A DNA stretch of 64,000 bases from Telmatactis stephensoni. Lineage: Eukaryota > Cnidaria > Anthozoa > Actiniaria > Isophelliidae. Below, piece by piece: positions 54,701 to 64,000 of the stretch. The stretch's first letter is position 1; every line of letters starts with the position of its first letter. Both the position numbers and the translations under genes were made by a program. Below the pieces are notes generated by a model. The model saw only the letters and a program-made list of their open reading frames with translations. It did not search any database and had not been told where the DNA came from. Location: assembly GCA_029948255.1 (NCBI GenBank), contig JALIZF010001718.1, positions 181,001 through 245,000 on the forward strand, written 5' to 3'.

Positions 54701-56457
54701 AACAACCGAGAGACTGGTCCATGCTTTTGTAACTTCCAAGATAGATCACTTCAACTGCCTCCTATTTGGCCTTCCCAATCATCTTCTATCTAAACTACAG
54801 TCAGTCCAAAATGCTGCTGCTCGTGTAATTACTTGTTCTCGTAAACACTGCCATATCACGCCTATCTTGATTCAGTTACATTGGCTTCCTGTGGCTGATC
54901 GCATCAAGTTCAAGATTCTACTCATTACATTTAAATCACTCAATGACCTGGCTCCATCTTACATCTCCGACTTGATTTCTCGTTACAAGCCATCAAGAAA
55001 CCTTCGATCCTCATCTTCTATTCAACTTAATCGTGGCCAATTTCGCTTAAAGTCATATGGTCATCGTACATTCTCTGTGTGTGGTCCTGAACTGTGGAAT
55101 GCCCTTCCTCCCTTCATAAGATCCGAATCATCCCTTTCATCCTTCAAGTCAGCTTTGAAGACTTACTTATTCAAGTCTGCATTTAACTTGGAACTTAATT
55201 AATATAATTCACATAGTTATTTTTTATTTTATTTACTTTTTTATTATTTTTATTTTATTATTTTGCGCTTAGAGCAGAAATGGATAAGCGCGTAATAAGT
55301 GTATTAGTATTATTATTATTATTATTACAGCTTCCTCACATGCTTTTTCAGGTGCCTAAATATTGAAAATAATTGCTATGAGGATCTATATGCTAAGAAC
55401 AATTGTGCTACTCTATTACCTCGGCAGCCCTGTTGTCCTTTTGGTCGATGTTTAGCAAACTTCTATCACAATAGATCGTTTTAACATTTAACTACAAACA
55501 CAAAAATACAAGGAAAATATTAGAGATTGTATAATAGTGTCAATTTGTTGTCTTTGCTCACCTTCTCTGGAACACACAACACCTCTCCAGTGAGCCATTT
55601 TAACACCTTTGGTGCCAGATCTTGTGGTTGGGGAGGATCCAAGATTGATGTCTCAAGGGATTCATTGCTGATCTTATTCAGGCTACAGCTGATACAAAGG
55701 AATCGTGGTTCAAATGTACTTATGTTCTTACACACACAGCATTCAAACGTTTCTTCTGTCTGAGTCCATTTCAACATCTTTGGTGCCGGATCTTGTGGTT
55801 GGGGAGGATCCAAGATTGACATCTCAAGGGATTCATTGCTGTTCTTATTCAGGCTACAGCTGATACAAAGGAATCGTGGTTCAAATGTACTTATGTTCTT
55901 ACAGACACAGCACTCAAACGTTTCTTCTGTCTGAGTCCAAGTTGATGTCTTAGACTGAGCATCTGCCTCTTCTGAAGCAAATTGGTTGTCAATGCTTGCA
56001 TCTATTTGATCGTCTGATGTTTCTTGAACGGCTTTTACTACCACTGGCAATATTGGCAAAACACTGTCGTCTTCGTCTGTGGACGTGATCAAAGTTTCAT
56101 TTATAAACAAACTCAAAAATGAACCTGAAATTAATTCCAATTTACTTACCGAGAGGAACTGATTCTTTGAACACCGGTGTGCCCAAGGGAGTGTTAATAG
56201 GCAAAACTTCATCATTAGGAATACCATGGTCCAGATTGAGCAATCGCACCAGTACTGCATATTGGGTTTCATACTATTTAATATAAGAGGTAAACAGAGC
56301 AAATATTAAAAAAAATAAAATCATTTAATAGCATAAAAAGAATCTTACCATAAGCTTTAGTCCTTCAAGCCTGTGCTGATGAGCATCATAAAATGCTCTT
56401 CTTATCAGTTCAAGTAGATGTAATATACACCACTTCTTACTTACATCAGACATCTAG
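48757..56457 (-). CDS. Spliced zinc-finger / Crypton-type tyrosine-recombinase gene (multi-exon)
   Basis: Exon-like blocks on the minus strand are 56453-56349 (donor GTAAGA), 56273-56150 (donor GTAAGT), 56076-55562 (two CxxC zinc-ribbon repeats; donor GTGAGC), 51410-51357, 51290-51135 (CLLPECIHK..H C2H2-like), about 51060-50706 (CPLCGKIQSNLGRHLRAQPH), then 50581-50249, 50394-49696 and 49680-49015. The last two encode a tyrosine recombinase: SLRKMWASHM (Arg), HSRTTAERWYDL (His, Arg, Tyr). An AT-hook RGRPRKK follows in the same frame after two stops, ending at 48757. Exon joins are partly inferred; the frame near 51050 does not join cleanly. It resembles C2H2-YR Crypton-derived genes. A LINE occupies the intron at 51.6-55.3 kb. 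Confidence 0.55.
51714..55202 (+). CDS. LINE endonuclease-reverse transcriptase, 1162 residues, intact
   Basis: An N-terminal hydrophobic and Cys-rich region ends with DVHSNPGP (residues 108-115), a 2A-like motif. The AP endonuclease is at about residues 200-440 (LNARSVNNKS, ITETWLK, GGGIGILYK, IAGDFNFH, SDHAAIHC). The RT is at about 640-920 (YRPISNLKAISKIIE, LLLDLSAAFDTVDH, GVPQGSVLGPILY, FHFYADDTQLY). The tail has WLPVADRIKFKILL and ends SLKTYLFKSAFN. The reading frame has no break, so the copy could be active. The start in CTGACATGGCGGCC has a good Kozak-like context. Confidence 0.95.
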   Translation: MAAKLHKLLNFTLIFLLLRCLNLVINLNSESLCNPELEYLDFNYLQWLDSDFPTSWCVQPLICFKRQLRLCSCFFKSKVSVMKCTKHGFTSLYIPGHDPPLDITIYMDVHSNPGPVFKVSNDCDLNDFLPRHGSSKEIQISRSVKTVYARSELFQLQKSSRNKISTDLFSTFKELGIFRYRGKRGGKRKSQRAECHQVLPARSTSPNRPKLLNFCVLNARSVNNKSLIIKDYVVERDLDILAITETWLKSTENSDFVTRDICPAGYFFSHVPRPNRIGGGIGILYKGSLKIEVQPSTRFKSFEYLESIFHFSSCSLRILTVYRPPSSSSVNSSTYNDFFNEFSSLLERIVTSSGKLLIAGDFNFHIENQNDCNAKRFLDLLDCFNLSIGNSTTPTHKSNHVLDLIITRSNEDLIDNMHVHDPVISDHAAIHCNLSVSKPQLSTKLVTYRKLNSIDTDLLNSDIAKSSLLQSPAVDLPELCNQYDNVLSSILDKHAPLRSKVVTRRPRAPWYSDNIRINKTKRWRRSGLTVDRQLYENQCHVVKNLIFEAKMEYYSNLITEAGSDSNTLFRSIDRLLHRSPEKRLPTCQSATVLATKFVDFFKNKIIKIRNQLPSIEHNSFLSFDQPAINCQLDTFSPATCEELSKIARKLSSKSCCLDPLPARLLVSNFGTLLPVICKIVNLSLANGFVPSSMKIAVLKPLLKKSSLDHEVLGNYRPISNLKAISKIIEKTVAERLNFYLTTNDLHEPFQSAYKTFHSCETALLRVQNDILLAIDNRKCVALLLLDLSAAFDTVDHEILLNRLNSKFGICGKALMWFKSYLSNRTQFVSLDEGSSKPLELDCGVPQGSVLGPILYLLYTSPVADILRLHNMSFHFYADDTQLYIPFNCNDDQDMNRSMTLISNCLSDIDSWMTINKLKLNKDKTELLFLYSKHSPQDSFPDLCFGDDVIKPSTTARNIGVIFDSTMSMVPHVKSICKSAFYHLRNIAKIRKYLSLQTTERLVHAFVTSKIDHFNCLLFGLPNHLLSKLQSVQNAAARVITCSRKHCHITPILIQLHWLPVADRIKFKILLITFKSLNDLAPSYISDLISRYKPSRNLRSSSSIQLNRGQFRLKSYGHRTFSVCGPELWNALPPFIRSESSLSSFKSALKTYLFKSAFNLELN
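55265..55291 (+). promoter_or_regulatory. LINE 3' UTR hairpin
   Basis: 7-bp perfect stem GCGCTTA/TAAGCGC with a 13-nt loop just before the ATT tail. 3' hairpins of this kind are recognised by the RT in L2/CR1-type LINEs. Confidence 0.65.
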
Positions 56458-56460
56458 AAT

Positions 56461-57180
56461 GATAACAGAACATATAAATCACCATTATATAATGTGAACA
56501 CTTTCTGGCTCAGGGTGATTTGATTTGATATTTCACCATGAGAGAGAAAGGACTGCATCTCTATAACTTTGCATATATGTGAATAAAAGTTTTTTTTTCG
56601 TAATCAATATATAACAGTTTCCCCTGAAAATCAAACAACTTTTAAGCAGTTTGAGTTATTTGTCTTTTTTACACAGGGATCCCACACTGTACTCATGCAA
56701 AGTAAGGCTTCACCCCCCCTGATCACAATCAATGCATAACTATCATCCTCCCCTATGCCATAGCATTCCACAGCACTTTGTTTCATTAAAATCGACTAAT
56801 TATTTGCAGTTATAGGCAATTTGTTATATTCTGACCCTCCCCTCCCTAAGGAGAAAAATTGTTTCTTTGAGAAAACATGGAGGCGAAAAGATCATAACCA
56901 GAAAATCCACTCATAACAACCCATCAAAATAACATCTGGCCTCAATCTTGGTATCAATGTGTTCACTAGCTACTTATGTAAGTGGTACTCACGTTTGTTT
57001 GCATTGAAAAAAGAATTTCCAGAAGAAATATCCCAAAAAGCTCGGATGTCCAATAACATGTCTGACTTGTCTGTAAGTAAAACTAGTTTTCGAGGCATTG
57101 CATTCTAAAATTCATAACTCCCTTGCTACGTATTAGTTGTCAACCAAATTTAGAACATAGATTGACCAATCACTGTGAAT
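56461..57180. other. Noncoding flank upstream of the recombinase gene
   Basis: No gene recognised. Contains the probable promoter of the minus-strand gene and the AT target of the ISL2EU insertion at 57179-57180. Confidence 0.5.
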
Positions 57181-57317
57181 AGCCCTTTCCGAAAATTGAG
57201 AGAGCCTGGTGACCATTTTGCATGAGAGTGAGGCTATCCCTGCATTCTCCACAAACTTGACAAAATGCCAAAAATGGCAGCCATGACCTTGCGTTTTGAA
57301 ATACTTGGATAGAAAAA

Positions 57318-59530
57318 ATGGCCCAGAAAAGCTCTAAAGACGAAAATGAGAAAAAGATTGTAGGTATGTATTGTAAACAACGAATATTTGACGTTCTTTT
57401 CGATTTACTTACAGTCTACATAGAGATTCACGCGTTTTTAGTACGGATTCTTGTAACCGAATTTATTTTCCTTCACGTAAATTTTATAGAATTTAAAGAT
57501 GTAGTACTATCCGTTGATGACATCCAAGAGCCATTCATAAAGATTGACAAAAACAAACTCTATGAATATGACAGAGAAACTCTTATCGAGTGGTTACGAT
57601 TTAGAGGGGATTCGTTGAAAAACACAAGTACTGCAAAAGATTGTCGATTCAAGTAAGAATTGAGTTGAAGAGCTCTTTTTTCTATTTAACTCTTCTCATT
57701 GGTTGATCATTATTTTTCAGGGTACTAGAGTATTTCAAAAACCAACAAGATCAAAATGTGATTGATCCAACACCATCAAAAAAGTGGCTTAAAGCGAAAG
57801 CTCATGAGCTAGGTATTGACGTGAATGTAAACAAACATACAGAAACAGAATCAAAGAAAGAAGTCACAAAACCTTTGATAGTAGGAGACTACAGCAAAGA
57901 CGATGTTGGTTGGACTCGTTCTCTTGCCCAATTACCAATGTTTACTGTTCGAGAAATCCAATCTTATTTTGAAGAATCTAACAAGTCAGTTTTCAAGTCA
58001 TCTACAATCATAGGAAAGAACTTTGCGAGGGGTGACCACTTTATAGCTGAAAATTTTATAGATGTCGATCAGATTGGTACAAAATTTGATGAAGACTACT
58101 TCTACATTAAAGGGCTCTGTGCATCTAGTTTGCGATCCAAAAACAAGTGGATAAGTCTGGCTCTTAACAGGACCAATGGCAAAATTGAACATGGTTACTG
58201 TCGCTGTGAAGCTGGAGCTGGAGGACTTTGCTCTCATTCATATGCAATGATGAAACTTATGGCTAAATGGTGTCTAGAGGGGGCAACAGAATTGCCATCA
58301 GATAAGCCATGCACATCAAAGGCTTGTGTGTGGTCAGTTCCAAAGGGAAGGAAAAAGATTGAAAAGACACAGATAATGAATCTCACTTTTAATGCACCAG
58401 GGAAAGGGAAAGATGGAAGGAAGAAGAGTAAAGGGATTGGTTGTACTTTGTTTGAAGCCAGAGCAAGATGTCTGCGAACATTTAACTCGACAACTGTAAA
58501 AAAATTGAAAGATGACATAACAGAGGAGGATAGCTCTGTCCCAGCTTGTACAATTTTCATGGAAGATGCCTGTCATGGATTCTGTCAAACTACAATGGGA
58601 AGTGTCCCACTTGGGTCCCCACTTAGTTTTCACTGTATGCCTTTCCAGTTTGGATTTAATGTGTACTGCTCAATTGACTGCTCAACTGATATTACAACAA
58701 ATGGGGAAATTGGTGATTATCCTGCTTTTCCATTATCTCCAGTACCAAGTTTTACTGCTGTGAAAGAGGGGAGGGTGACAGACCCACTTGAAACACAAAT
58801 CATCACTTCACTGCATCTTACTTACAGTCAGGCTACTAGTCTGGAGGAAGAAACTCGTGGTCAATCAGCTTGTAAAACATGGCATGATGAAAGAAGCAAG
58901 AGGTTCACTGCTTCTTTATGTAAAGACTTAAGGGAGAAGAAAACAGACCGGGGGCTGTTGACTCTAGCAAGTAAATATGTTTCCATGGAAACAAATAATA
59001 TAAACTCATTTTTAAAAAAGAAATTAGATCATGGAAAGTTTTATGAGCCAATAGCCATTAAAAAGTATGAGCAGTACATGATGGGATGTGGGAGACCAGT
59101 TAAAGTTGAAAGGTGTGGAATGATAGTGAATCCACATAACTCTACATATGGTGCTACTCCAGATGGTAGGGTAACAGACTTTAGTGATAGTGAACAACCT
59201 TATGGAATTTGTGAGGTTAAGTGTCCTGAAGAATACAAAGAGTATGATCCTTGTGATGCAGCAAAAGTTGCAAAAGATTTTTGTGTGATTATTTCAGATG
59301 ATGAAACTATTCATATTAATAAGACACATCATTATTATGACCAAATCCAAATGCAACTAAGTCTCTCAGGCTCTAAATGGTGTGATTTCATTGTTTATAC
59401 TTTTAAGGGTCTTATCATTGATAGGGTTTACTATGATAAATGCCACTGGCAAAATTTAGTTTCCAAAATCAATCATTTTTATTTTGATATCTTTCTCCCC
59501 ACTCTGGCTACAAACCAAGCAACACCATGA
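57318..59530 (+). CDS. ISL2EU SWIM zinc-finger / YqaJ nuclease gene, three exons
   Basis: Exon 1 57318-57363 (donor GTATGT), exon 2 57490-57652 (acceptor TTATAG, donor GTAAGA), exon 3 57721-59530 (acceptor TTTTCAG); phases match at both junctions, giving about 670 residues. Exon 3 holds a SWIM-type finger (CRCEAGAGGLCSH) and a YqaJ exonuclease (GKFYEPIAIKKYE, YGATPDGRV, GICEVKCPEEYK, YYDQIQMQLSLSG), with the E, D, ExK and Q residues. It is thought to assist transposition by processing ends or recombination intermediates; that is inference from family. Unspliced, intron 1 would also be open. Confidence 0.9.
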
Positions 59531-60527
59531 ATGCCTCTATTTTTGGCACACTAGTATTAAGTACCAGAAAATAGTTTGTATATTTTGTATTTAAATAACT
59601 ACAGCCTGCCAAAGTGTTTTGCATTGCATGTAACTGTCACCTGTCATTATTAAGTTGTAAATATTTCTTATTAGTCAATAAACTTCATCTTTGCACAGTA
59701 AAATTTATTGAGAACACAGATGTTCCTTGGAAAGTTTCTTTTGCTTTGATTTTACACATTAATGTCAAACAAAAATGTGACCCTCTATTTGGGTTACTGA
59801 GAAATAAACTCCTTTTCACTTCATGTACAATCCTAGAAATCAAGTTATAAAACAAATTCATAATGTTCATAAGCAGGTGAAAAATTCACGAAAATATTGA
59901 CAGTGTTATTTGAGATCAGGAGTAAGATACACAGAAAACCTATTTGTGAATTCCTAATTTGGTTCAAATATAGGGCTTCTCTGAGTCTAACTTGAGAATC
60001 TCCTCTATTTTTCCAAATTTGGGAATTATAAAAATAGAACAGATTCCCAGGTTTGAGCCTGGGAAGCCCCATATTTGATCCACGTTGGGATTTTTTTCAA
60101 TTTTCCTATGATACAGTGTACATAAAAAAGAATTGAAAGGAAAAACTTAGCAAACATGATAAATTACAGATTAATGAGCAACTACAAAAATTGGAAAAGG
60201 TAATGTTAAACTGCAGTATCACTGTTACATTACCATAACAACTAAATAACTCTAATGACAAGGTAGAATTTATCTTATTTTCATGCGAAGGAAGGCTGCT
60301 ATTATTTTTCTCTGGTTTTATAACAAGGCAAAAACACTCTTTACTTTGAGGTTAATAAATTATTATTAACATCCTAGTCTCTAAGCTTCTAGAGGGTATT
60401 CTTATAGAACGTTTTGCTAAGTAAAGGGTATTTTTTCCCTTGTTATAGCACTAGAGGGAAATGCCTTTTACCAATTTCATTTTATTGCCCCTTGTAGTCT
60501 TAATAAATAATTATTATTTGTTAGCAA
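59531..60527. other. Spacer between the convergent ISL2EU genes
   Basis: About 1 kb of AT-rich noncoding DNA holding the 3' UTRs of both genes. No further motif supported. Confidence 0.7.
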
Positions 60528-62033
60528 TTATTTGTTAGGACTACAAGGTGCAATAATAGGACTCTGAAGATTGCAAAGCAAGGCACAGACAGTTATAATC
60601 TGATTAACAGATCCAAACATTGTAACAGGAATAGGACAATCAAAAATGTGGAAGTTTTTCAACTTTTCGATCATCCTCTCAACGTGAATTCTCTCTCTAG
60701 CAATCTGCTGGTTGAGAACAGTTTCTTCCTTTGAGAACTGATCCCTGCCACTTAAAAAATGTGGCATGATGACATCAACTCCAAGAGGTTCAAAAAGGTC
60801 TTTCACAGTGAACCCTCTATCTGCCATTATAACATCACCTTTTTCCCACAGTCTAGGATCTAGAATACCACTTTGAAGAACAATCTCCCTGTCAGAGTAG
60901 CTACCTGGAAATGCTGCTGATATAAAAGTGAATCCACCTCCTGGCATAATTCCAACCAAATTCTTAATGGTCACGTGACTCTTGTAATCTGAGTACAAAA
61001 GTCGGTGCATTATTAATGAACGAGGAACTTCTGCATAGATTTCAGTACAATCAATAATAATTCTCACATTTGGGAATTTTGCTTTCATACTCATTGGCAG
61101 TTTATTTTTCACAGTTGCTCTATCTGGCCAAATATTTATGGAACCAAGTCGTAAATACATAAAGTTAATCCAAGTAATAATTGTGCTACTAACAGTGGAT
61201 TGGGATGCTTCAAAGAGATATGATAAGTGTTGAAGATTAATATTACACCTTAGTCTACACAATGTCATAAGGTACCCTTCAAAAGGAGTCAACACCCTGG
61301 GTCGTCCTCTGCTGTCTTCTTTCTCCTTTTCTCCAAAAATTATATTCTCACCTTCCTTCCCAGGATCAAGATAGTTGAACAGTGTTTTACATCTAAGAAT
61401 AGTGGGAAATCTAGTGTAGTGTTTACAAATACTATCAGAGCTCATTAAATGATCAAGGAAGTTCTTTCTAATTGATTTAAGATCAAGTACTTGTTGTCTT
61501 AGTTCTTCATTAGCCTTTTCCAATTCCTTATTTTTTTCATTCAGTATGTGTATATTCTCAGAGCAATCACAAGTTGTAGATGAAGATGAGGAAGATTCTT
61601 GAACCACAAAGTTGTCTGACGCTACATAATCAACGTCAACATTACCTCCAACAACAACAGCAGCAGTTTGCTCTCGTTCGCTTACTTTTTCCTTTGGATT
61701 CCTCCTCGTAATTTTTCCATCTCCTGGTCGCCAATTATGAATTAGGGGCTCTGCATTATTCAAACGCTTCACTCTTGAGCCACCCGGTACTCGTTTAAGA
61801 TCTTGTTGTCTGAAATGTTTATCACACAAAACCGTTCTGCGACTAACGTGGAATCCATTTCTTCCATCATGATGCTTAATTAAATTACACCACCTGTCGA
61901 TATCTCTACGATTACGAGGAAATGTGAAAAAGCTTATGTTTGTCCTGACCCTTTTGCCATTTTCTCTTTTGTATTCCCTTGATGTGCAGCCAAAAGCAGC
62001 GCACTCTTTTCCTAAACTACTCATGGCTACCAA
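60528..62033 (-). CDS. ISL2EU transposase with THAP domain
   Basis: 501 residues, intact. The N-terminal THAP zinc finger (residues about 10-100: CAAFGC, SFFTFPRN, CDKHF, VPGG) binds the TIR. A coiled coil at about 165-195 (EKNKELEKANEELRQQ) and an HTH (LQHLSYLFEASQSTVSSTI) follow. The DDE_Tnp_4-type catalytic core has DCTEIYAE (first D), MADRGF (second D) and ERIHVERMIEKLK (E). Alternative start Met at 62024 is possible. It converges with the YqaJ gene, and both are needed for a complete ISL2EU. Confidence 0.95.
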   Translation of the reverse strand: MVAMSSLGKECAAFGCTSREYKRENGKRVRTNISFFTFPRNRRDIDRWCNLIKHHDGRNGFHVSRRTVLCDKHFRQQDLKRVPGGSRVKRLNNAEPLIHNWRPGDGKITRRNPKEKVSEREQTAAVVVGGNVDVDYVASDNFVVQESSSSSSTTCDCSENIHILNEKNKELEKANEELRQQVLDLKSIRKNFLDHLMSSDSICKHYTRFPTILRCKTLFNYLDPGKEGENIIFGEKEKEDSRGRPRVLTPFEGYLMTLCRLRCNINLQHLSYLFEASQSTVSSTIITWINFMYLRLGSINIWPDRATVKNKLPMSMKAKFPNVRIIIDCTEIYAEVPRSLIMHRLLYSDYKSHVTIKNLVGIMPGGGFTFISAAFPGSYSDREIVLQSGILDPRLWEKGDVIMADRGFTVKDLFEPLGVDVIMPHFLSGRDQFSKEETVLNQQIARERIHVERMIEKLKNFHIFDCPIPVTMFGSVNQIITVCALLCNLQSPIIAPCSPNK

Positions 62034-62216
62034 TGGCCGCCATTTTTGGCAGATGCAGGGATAGCCTCGCTCCCATGCAAAATGGTCACCAGTCTCTCTC
62101 GATTTTCGGAAAGGGCTATGATGACGTCACAATATTGTAGATTTACTCCACATGCTCGGGCAGTTTTACTTGCACCTTTTATCTTGTATATTAAAGCTCC
62201 TGTAACAAGGTAACTA

Positions 62217-62630
62217 AACTTTTTTGCTGATAACAATGTATACAATTATTACTGTACTTGAAATACTCATCAAATTGCAGCTGGTAAAAAGCCCCTATAT
62301 ATTAATAATTATGAGAGAAATGCAATTAAAGTGGCTACAACCGACAATTCCATCCTGATGGACAAGACCAAGTTACAACCATATGTTGTACATCATTAAA
62401 CACCAATGAAAGTGAAGTAAATAATAACATTTCGTTTCCATGGCAACAAGGCGGAAAATAGAACGATCAAAATTAAAGATTCAACCTGCTGTAGCTCCAC
62501 AAGAGAAGTTTTTGCTGATAACAATGTATAACAATGTTGTAGCAGTTGAATCAGAGCTGATATAGCCATTCACAAATTGGTCATATCTACTAATTATTAT
62601 TAGAAAAAAGCAATTAAAGTGGCTACAACC
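62217..62630. repeat. Duplicated 120-130-bp segment
   Basis: 62217-62348 and 62508-62630 share TTTTTGCTGATAACAATGTA, AATTATTA and GCAATTAAAGTGGCTACAAC blocks in the same order with small indels, consistent with a dispersed or tandemly duplicated noncoding repeat. Confidence 0.7.
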
Positions 62631-62639
62631 TAAACATTT

Positions 62640-64000
62640 GAGCTCCATTTTAACCATGAAGACTTGCTTTAAAAGCACAAGTTTATAAACAGAAAGTTGC
62701 GTCTTTTGATGAACTTGCTTCATACCGAAGGGCATTCTTGCGCAATCTATATTGCCATAGCAACAGCAATAAAAGCTAATAACTCAACAAAGAAAAAGGC
62801 TGAGCTCAATTATTTTACAATGTATTTTACACAGGAGCAAGACCTTTTGAGTGATCTAACTAATATAGTCACGTGACGTATCGTTGCCATGGAAATGCAA
62901 AAACCTTAAAATCACTAAAAAATTCGTTTCTCTGATAATATTAGCTGTTGAACTTCCAGATCTTACACAAAGGTGTATCTCTATAAGATCTTTGCTTGCA
63001 CAAAAAAGCGTTGATAAAAATGAATTCCTTGCTTCAAAATAACTGTTTAATTTTTTAACATTTGTTAAGTGTTATAATGAAAACTAAGGCTCTGAACTGA
63101 AGTGCTTGGATATATGATGAAAGATTATATCAAGAGCTTTAACACTATGAAATTAGTTTTTTTTCAAATGTACATCTGTGAATTTTCAGAAGTTCACAAA
63201 GTTTGAAGGGTTTCACCAAAAGAGGGTGAAATGTCATAATGCTCCTGACCAGATCTCCTGAACCAGATGTTGTTGAGCCCTGATTTGAATTATGTTCTAC
63301 TAGGTAGCATGTCAGAAGTACGTTTACGGGTTTTCATTTTAATTGTGAAAGTCCCTTCATGTTAAACAAAACTATGTAAGTTTGTGGCTTACAAATCACC
63401 ATATACTAAAGTAGCGCAAATAGCTGTGAATTCTGCGCATGCGCAAAATCCCCCAAAAAAATTAACAAAAACTGTTCAAATACCACATAAGTACATGTCT
63501 TCCAAATTTTGTTAAGCTGGACTAATGGGAACATGGATTTTGAGATTTGCACAGAATTTGTACATGTACACTTTCAACAGGACCTTGTGCAATTTCTTCT
63601 ATAACTACCTGAATATTTATCGGATTTTCATGAAACTTAATACAGTGTAGGTTAAACAAATGTTCTAACAGGTTTTCAAGTTAGAATTTTGTTTTGAGGT
63701 CAGGGGGGAAATAACAGGGGGGGACAATTTAGGAACTTTTCACCCAAAAATTGATTTTTTACTTGATGATGCAAATTATGGGATATTGATGAAGATTCGA
63801 ATTCTACAGCAAATTAACCTGTAGAATCAAGTATTTTTAGATCTCCATATGGCCAAGGACATGGAAATGGTGAAATGTAAGTCACGCAGGATTGGGGTTA
63901 GGGTTAGGGTTAACTCAAAATTTTCGATTTAGGGCATTTGTTCTTGTGTTTTTGGGGGGGAAAAATTAGAGAGCTACCTAACAGATTATTTGAAATTGTT
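62640..64000. other. Noncoding; short telomere-like run at 63895-63912
   Basis: No gene recognised. Three TTAGGG units at about 63895-63912 are preceded by GGTGAAATGTAAGTCACGCAGG, related in inverse orientation to 47837-47890. Confidence 0.6.

Larger units (their letters stand above)
51604..55328 (+). mobile_element. Full-length L2/CR1-like LINE
   Basis: It includes a short 5' region with an ACTTCCGG motif at 51698-51705, one long ORF (51714-55202), a 3' UTR with a perfect hairpin (GCGCTTA...TAAGCGC, 55265-55291) and an ATT tail to 55328. Insertion is in the opposite direction to the surrounding recombinase gene. The 5' boundary is uncertain because part of 51604-51690 resembles a nearby host segment at 51499-51553. 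Confidence 0.85.
57181..62117. mobile_element. ISL2EU DNA transposon, 4937 bp, complete
   Basis: TIRs 57181-57245 and 62053-62117 begin AGCCCTTTCCGAAAAT and match over 65 bp with about four changes. AT occurs on both sides (57179-57180, 62118-62119), the 2-bp duplication known for ISL2EU. Two convergent genes start just inside the TIRs: a spliced SWIM/YqaJ nuclease on plus and a THAP/DDE transposase on minus. Both are open throughout, so the element may be autonomous. Confidence 0.9.

Noticed and set aside
56120..56150. 25-nt mini-intron from GTAAGT to TTTCAG
   Set aside because: Too short for splicing; the acceptor at 56077 gives a normal-sized intron and the right phase.
63892..63915. Chromosome end
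   Set aside because: Only three TTAGGG units, followed by ordinary sequence; an interstitial run.

Overview
The window looks like a repeat-rich stretch of an invertebrate nuclear genome, most likely an anthozoan cnidarian (coral or sea anemone). Evidence: AT-rich sequence, spliced genes with GT/AG introns, a eukaryotic tRNA-like gene, and dense layers of animal transposons (BEL/Pao, DIRS/Ngaro-like, Penelope-like, L2/CR1-like, piggyBac, ISL2EU and several MITE families). The species assignment is inference. I see no intact ordinary host gene; nearly everything is mobile, viral or a relic.

Region 1 (1 to about 9.9 kb) is a compact, nearly intron-free, endogenous double-stranded-DNA-virus-like element that runs off the left edge. 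It encodes a poxvirus-type late transcription factor (VLTF3-like, 9274-9912), a BRO-N/VRR-NUC/zinc-finger nuclease (2700-3509) with a truncated second BRO copy, zinc-finger and acidic small proteins, a capsid-like protein broken into three frames (3809-5037), a coiled-coil/membrane protein (5047-6518), a conserved protein with a frameshift (6510-8022) and a glycine-rich membrane protein (8031-8633). Most starts share an ATATAATG context, two gene pairs start divergently only 8-9 bp apart, the same 17-nt hairpin occurs twice, and a 459-bp structure of inverted repeats around 56-bp iterons (871-1329) looks like a replication origin or resolved terminus. No polymerase, integrase or packaging ATPase is visible here.

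Region 2 (10 to 26 kb): a Helitron-like relic, a protein-kinase relic, a Ngaro-like tyrosine-recombinase retrotransposon with split direct repeats (11.77-16.79 kb) cut by a hAT-type MITE, a tRNA-like gene beside an 80-bp-arm hairpin, a BEL/Pao fragment (18.3-22.9 kb) and a DIRS-like fragment (23.2-26.0 kb).

Region 3 (26 to 41.7 kb): mostly noncoding DNA, a head-to-tail array of non-LTR 3' ends in an AAT microsatellite, a spliced DUF7869-type gene with two MITEs in or near it, and a Penelope-like element into which a TTAA MITE, a Mutator-type MITE and a piggyBac transposon have inserted, each with its target duplication.

Region 4 (41.7 to 64 kb): a young BEL/Pao element with 98-99% identical LTRs and a TATTC duplication, a spliced zinc-finger/Crypton-type tyrosine-recombinase gene (48.8-56.5 kb) carrying an intact L2/CR1-like LINE in an intron, a complete ISL2EU transposon (57181-62117) with an intact THAP/DDE transposase and a spliced SWIM/YqaJ nuclease gene, and a noncoding tail with small repeats.

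Many coding regions carry single-base frameshifts, several at homopolymers and some in young elements. Part of this may be assembly error and part real decay; the sequence alone cannot separate them.
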